Source of the DNA: Cephalothrix simula
Lineage: Eukaryota; Nemertea; Palaeonemertea; Archinemertea; Cephalotrichidae
Length of the DNA: 10,201 nucleotides
Direction of reading: 5' to 3'
NCBI GenBank assembly: GCA_035591015.1
Contig: JAXIUW010231952.1
Span: 1-10,201 of the forward strand
Shown here: positions 7,065-10,201 of the stretch, one piece after another
Layout of the letters: each line of letters starts with the position of its first letter
How positions within the stretch are numbered: the stretch's first letter is position 1
Position numbers and translations under genes: made by a program
Notes under the pieces: model-generated
The model's database searches: none
Told to the model about the DNA's origin: nothing
The model's input: the letters and a program-made list of their open reading frames with translations, nothing else

Positions 7065-7198
7065 CTGAATTATATAAATATACATGTAGACAAATTTGCC
7101 ACACAAAAAGTAAAAACACAATAATGTTAATCAAATTCAATGAGGAGTATAGGAAACCCACATCACTAGAAAAATCATGGAAAATGGAAAATATGGTG

Positions 7199-7491
7199 GT
7201 TTTATGTCCCTCCCCCAACGCGCCCAAACCTGATGGAGAGTTTTGTTAAAAATGTTGTAAATAAAATTTCGTGATTTGAATTTGTTTTAAATAAAATTCG
7301 CGTTAAAAAAATTTTTAACCGCAATTTATCACCAGGTTGTGGCAGAGAAACAAGGATGTATAGCGTAAAGTTTATTTCTGCCAATCTAAAATAAACCAAC
7401 ATCCACCGCTTTTCGGCCATATTTTTGGCGATTTTTTTGAATATTTTTAACTGCACTCTCCATCCACCACGTGGCGGTAGGGAGATAAAAA
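7199..7491. mobile_element. Imperfect inverted-repeat element (possible old MITE)
   Basis: The left arm (7199-7253) reads ttttatgtccctccccc...GATGGAGAG..gttaaaaat. The right arm (7442-7491), reverse-complemented, reads tttttatctccctaccgcc...GATGGAGAG..gttaaaaat. The nine-base GATGGAGAG core pairs exactly (7232-7240 with 7456-7464), and the rest has several mismatches and gaps. No target-site duplication is clear, so this may be an old, degraded element. The interior is AT-rich and non-coding. Confidence 0.5.
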
Positions 7492-7929
7492 CAACTTCAA
7501 TTTACTTTCTATTCCCTTTACAGGAATGTATTGATTGTCTTATTTTCCGTTTTGTTACCTGATTTTCGGCTATATATAAAATCTTTTGAACATTTCAAGC
7601 ACAGAGTGGGGGGGGGGGTGTGGTTTGGTGGCTCATAGAAAAAATAACATACACGGATGGTATAAAACTGAATCGGGTCGGGGAAACACCAATCCCAGGG
7701 AAAATTTCCATTTCATCAATATTTGGGACAACCACCCCCTCATATTTCACTTTTCTCCTCTTTTTTGGTCCAAATCCTAATTTTTCACGTATTTGAGCAC
7801 CCCACCCTTAAATTTTTTATATTACAAAAAATTCCCTTTTTAAAACATAAACCTATACATTTTTTCCAATTTTATCATTTTACTATCTTACAAACATTTT
7901 ACTACATTTCCTATGCCCTTTGCAGCGCA
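7492..7929. other. Gene-less stretch with a G11 run
   Basis: No gene was recognised. A run of 11 G lies at 7608-7618, followed by a pyrimidine-rich zone (about 7730-7870). Two open frames of 64 and 72 codons overlap here in different frames and look like chance products of this composition. Confidence 0.55.
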
Positions 7930-7934
7930 TCAAT
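7930..7934. repeat. Left target-site duplication TCAAT of the 672-bp MITE
   Basis: TCAAT abuts the left TIR and recurs at 8607-8611 directly after the right TIR. Confidence 0.8.
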
Positions 7935-8606
7935 CAGTTAGGACTATCACGGTTTTCCGTCTTCCACGGTTTTCCGTCCTAAAATAGCGATATTTTTGAA
8001 ACGTGAAAAAGTAGTGTCTTTTTTAAAAATTTTCTTCGTCCATATGAACAAACTGAGGTGTCTAAGGTAGCATTCAAAAGATGAAGTATTTCTGCATCCG
8101 TCAGTTTCCTTATTTTGAGCAGCTTCCCCAAAATATGGCCGAAATGAGTAGTCATATAAAAATTTGCTTTTTTATGCTTTTGCTTTTAAAAAGTATATGA
8201 AAGAGGTGATCAAGCTCTATCACATAAATGCAAAATGTTCACAATGTTCACGCTATGTTCACTCAGTATTTTGTGGCAAAGTTGACTAAAAAATGAAAAA
8301 TGAAACCGTGACAAATTGTTGCTTACATTCACGGAAAACCGGCATAGCATTTATTTCCCAAATGTGTAGAAAAGTCATGGTTTCCGCGCTGTGTGGGGAG
8401 CAGTTCATATCAGTTGACCCAAAAATTTCATGGTTATCCGTTATTCTCATTGACATAGTGTATAAAATTAATGCCGGTTTTCCGAGACTTTTTGTTTTCA
8501 CAAACTGACATCAGCTAGTTTCTAATGAAAGAACTGATCCCTCACGCATGCAAAATATTTTAGGACGGAAACCGTGGAAGACGGAAAACCGTGTTAGTCC
8601 TAACTG
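7935..8606. mobile_element. Non-autonomous DNA transposon (MITE), 672 bp
   Basis: The TIRs are 7935-7986 and 8556-8606 (52 and 51 bp), differing by one substitution and one T indel. They start CAGTTAGGACTA. Each TIR holds two copies of a CACGGTTTTCCGTC motif 17 bp apart (7948-7961 and 7965-7978 on the left; one right copy lacks a T). A 14-bp inner inverted pair, CGGAAAACCGGCAT at 8332-8345 and its complement at 8471-8484, reuses the same GGTTTTCC core. Flanking TCAAT gives a 5-bp duplication. There is no transposase, and open frames on both strands near 8286-8508 overlap and look fortuitous. A 5-bp duplication is known for Transib, but the terminus does not match its CAC start, so the family is open. 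Confidence 0.88.
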
Positions 8607-8611
8607 TCAAT
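8607..8611. repeat. Right target-site duplication TCAAT of the 672-bp MITE
   Basis: Exact copy of 7930-7934. Confidence 0.8.
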
Positions 8612-8738
8612 GTATAGTTTATTGGGGTTCCTATCTTCATTTTTGCTGTGAATTAATAAAAAAGGTCCGGCAATTTCTTTTGAAAAATAGTCACTTAGCA
8701 TGATCTAAAACGTCTACAGTATGTCAGTCTTTAAAAAG

Positions 8739-10020
8739 ATCCCTTACAAAATACGCGTGTCCAGAGTGAGCATGAGCGAACTTGAAGTGATGAAGCGTGA
8801 ATAGAGGAAACCATGGGCGAAAAATAGCGAACAAGCAAACACACGCACTTGAGTGAGCTATCAAGCGATCTGGAATAAGCAAACCAAAGGACCTAAGCAA
8901 ACTTTAAGACAACGCAAGCAAACTTCCCAAAAAATTTCAGCAAATTTAAGCGAACTTTAAGTGATCAAGCAAACAATTAAGCAACCAAGTTCACTTTTTG
9001 AAGAGGTGCGCTTGTGTTGTCATGATTGCTTATTTCATGTTAACCCTATTTTTGAAGACGTATTTTTTGTGCGATACCTGAAAAGGGGGCGGATTCCGCC
9101 CACGCCCTATGTATCTCAGCATTGGATCGTCCTTTTGACTTGAAAATTTGTACAGGTATGCAGTAACTAATAATTAATACATAAAAAACAAATTTTTGAC
9201 CTAAATCATTATGCGCCGCCGCCAGAGGGCCCCTTTTGGGCCCAAAACATGGCCAAAATATGCTTTTTTGAGAAATGAGTCTAATTTGTAGGAAAAAGGT
9301 CTTAAAAATGTTGTTCTCGGCTATAATCCAACAAAAATGCCTAATAAACAAACTATGTCCACCAAAATGTATTTTTCGAAAATTTTTTTTGGAAAAAATT
9401 TTTTTAGGGCCCAAACGACGATGGGGCATAGATTTTAGGTAATTTATGAAATTTAATATTCATTTTGTCGCATTTCTTTGCACCGGGCGTCATCCAGCGC
9501 CATTTTGGGGTCATTTTGGCCCAAAACTCTAAAATCCGAAAAAAATCAATAATTTGGCGCCATCTTTTTTTCAAAATGGTCTCCGATAAATGACTAACAT
9601 GACCAAGCTCAGAAACCAGTTTGCGCCACTTAGCTCCGCCCTGCGCCCGATTTTTTTCATTTTTATCGAAAAATCGAAATTAAAAAAAAACTCAATTTTT
9701 GGCGGCCCATTGCGCCGCACCGGGGGTACCTAGGGCATTGAATTTTTTTATAATTTGAGTTAATTTCAATTAAAAAGGAGCGAAATTTCAGCTTCCTTCG
9801 ATTCGCCGTTTTTGAGATATTTTTGAAAAATCTTAGAGGGGGGCGGAATCCGCTTAAAACGCTTGAGGCAGTTCGCTTGCGTAGTCTAAAGATAGCTCTG
9901 GATCGCCCATTTAATTGCGTGTGTTTGATTGTTCGCTAATATTCGCCCACGGTTTGCTCTACGTATTCACGCTTGATCACTTAAAGTTCGCTCTGAACAC
10001 GCTTATTTTTTGTAAGGGAT
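8739..10020. mobile_element. Non-autonomous element, 1.28 kb, with ~105-bp imperfect TIRs
   Basis: The left end 8739-8847 is the imperfect reverse complement of 9916-10020. Both begin ATCCCTTACAAAA and share gcgtg.ccagag, gaac.t.aagtgat.aagcgtgaata, aaacc.tgggcga and caaacacacgca blocks. A further inverted pair (GCGGATTCCGC 9089-9099 and GCGGAATCCGC 9843-9853) lies deeper inside. The interior (9100-9840) is rich in ggcccaaaa and gcgcc patches and has no credible gene. TTAA occurs just outside both ends (8731-8734 and 10022-10025) but at unequal distances, so a TTAA duplication is possible but not shown. Confidence 0.75.
8755..8990 (+). repeat. AAGCRAAC-type subterminal repeats
   Basis: About ten short boxes of the form (A)AGCAAAC or AGCGAAC recur irregularly, several with CTTTAAG after them. 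A 21-base stretch at 8950-8970 is the exact reverse complement of 9971-9991 in the right TIR. The terminal motif is therefore reiterated inside the left end. Such iteration suggests protein-binding sites, though no protein is encoded here. Confidence 0.65.
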
Positions 10021-10080
10021 GTTAATTAGATCATTATAAACTGGGTCCGCCGATTGCTCTCGGGGTCTAGTCCTTTATAT

Positions 10081-10108
10081 CAGAAATTCATGGATCCATG
10101 AATTTCTG
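10081..10108. repeat. Perfect 28-bp palindrome
   Basis: CAGAAATTCATGGA is followed directly by its exact complement, with no loop. The centre is GGATCC. Flanks are AT-rich and there is no gene nearby. Confidence 0.95.
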
Positions 10109-10127
10109 TTTATATCAATTATATAAT

Positions 10128-10201
10128 ATAATACAATTGTTTACAATTTATGAATATATAAAATGTGATTTATAGTAAAGAAATGTAAACAATTGTATTA
10201 T
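10128..10201. repeat. 18-bp perfect inverted repeat at the window edge
   Basis: ATAATACAATTGTTTACA (10128-10145) pairs exactly with 10184-10201, enclosing 38 AT-rich bases. The right arm stops at the last base of the window, so the pairing may continue. It may be a small fold-back element or the start of a larger one. Confidence 0.85.

Noticed and set aside
8286-8508. Two 71-codon frames on opposite strands inside the MITE
   Set aside because: They overlap each other almost completely and include the inner inverted repeat. Neither has a recognisable motif.
9046-9429. 127-codon minus-strand frame
   Set aside because: It spans the left inner part and interior of a non-autonomous repeat element. 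It is rich in F, K and I from A/T runs, with no family motif.
8731-10025. TTAA target-site duplication (piggyBac/Kolobok type)
   Set aside because: TTAA occurs near both ends but 4 bases from the left terminus and 1 base from the right. In AT-rich DNA this can be chance, so it is noted only as a possibility.

Overview
The window looks like non-coding, transposon-rich DNA of a eukaryote, most likely an aquatic invertebrate. It is AT-rich and has no operon-like packing. It carries consensus GT/AG splice sites, AATAAA signals, microsatellite DNA and several inverted-repeat elements. The motif tacatgta recurs (1641, 5301, 7080), which I associate with mollusc-like genomes; that is only an impression. 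No bacterial or phage features, rRNA, tRNA or CRISPR array were seen.

The centrepiece is a structurally complete DNA transposon at 1653-6271 (4,619 bp). It has long terminal inverted repeats (315/316 bp, four substitutions and one 1-bp indel between the arms, about 98.4% identical). It is flanked by a perfect 9-bp target-site duplication (ATGTAGTAC at 1644-1652 and 6272-6280). Inside each end lie arrays of GCGCA-containing subterminal repeats. The single gene on the + strand is split by introns. A first coding segment (about 2252-2993) ends at a consensus donor. A 42-bp micro-exon (3199-3240) keeps the phase. A large last exon (about 3771-5249) holds an RNase H-like DDE core with HWDGK, FDTTASNTG, CRHH..E and a late NDAAERG glutamate. 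The D-D and D-E spacings resemble hAT transposases, but the long TIRs and 9-bp duplication do not. Superfamily placement is open. The copy is probably recently inserted but not clearly intact: the N-terminus needs a one-base frame change, and the join into the last exon is unresolved.

Around it are simpler repeats. On the left (1-1643) are microsatellite DNA, two GC-rich hairpins, a poly-C repeat fragment and a 36-39 bp arm palindrome. On the right, between the big transposon and 7064, there is a probable host-type exon on the minus strand (6851-7064), with a possible short terminal exon (6723-6785). After that come an imperfect inverted-repeat element (about 7199-7491), a well-defined 672-bp MITE (7935-8606, 52-bp TIRs, 5-bp duplication TCAAT), a 1.28-kb non-autonomous element with about 105-bp imperfect TIRs (8739-10020), and a cluster of palindromes at the right edge.

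The large transposon is the only region with an evident functional unit: its gene would encode the protein that recognises its own GCGCA-rich ends and moves the element. The smaller elements carry no transposase and would have to depend on proteins encoded elsewhere.
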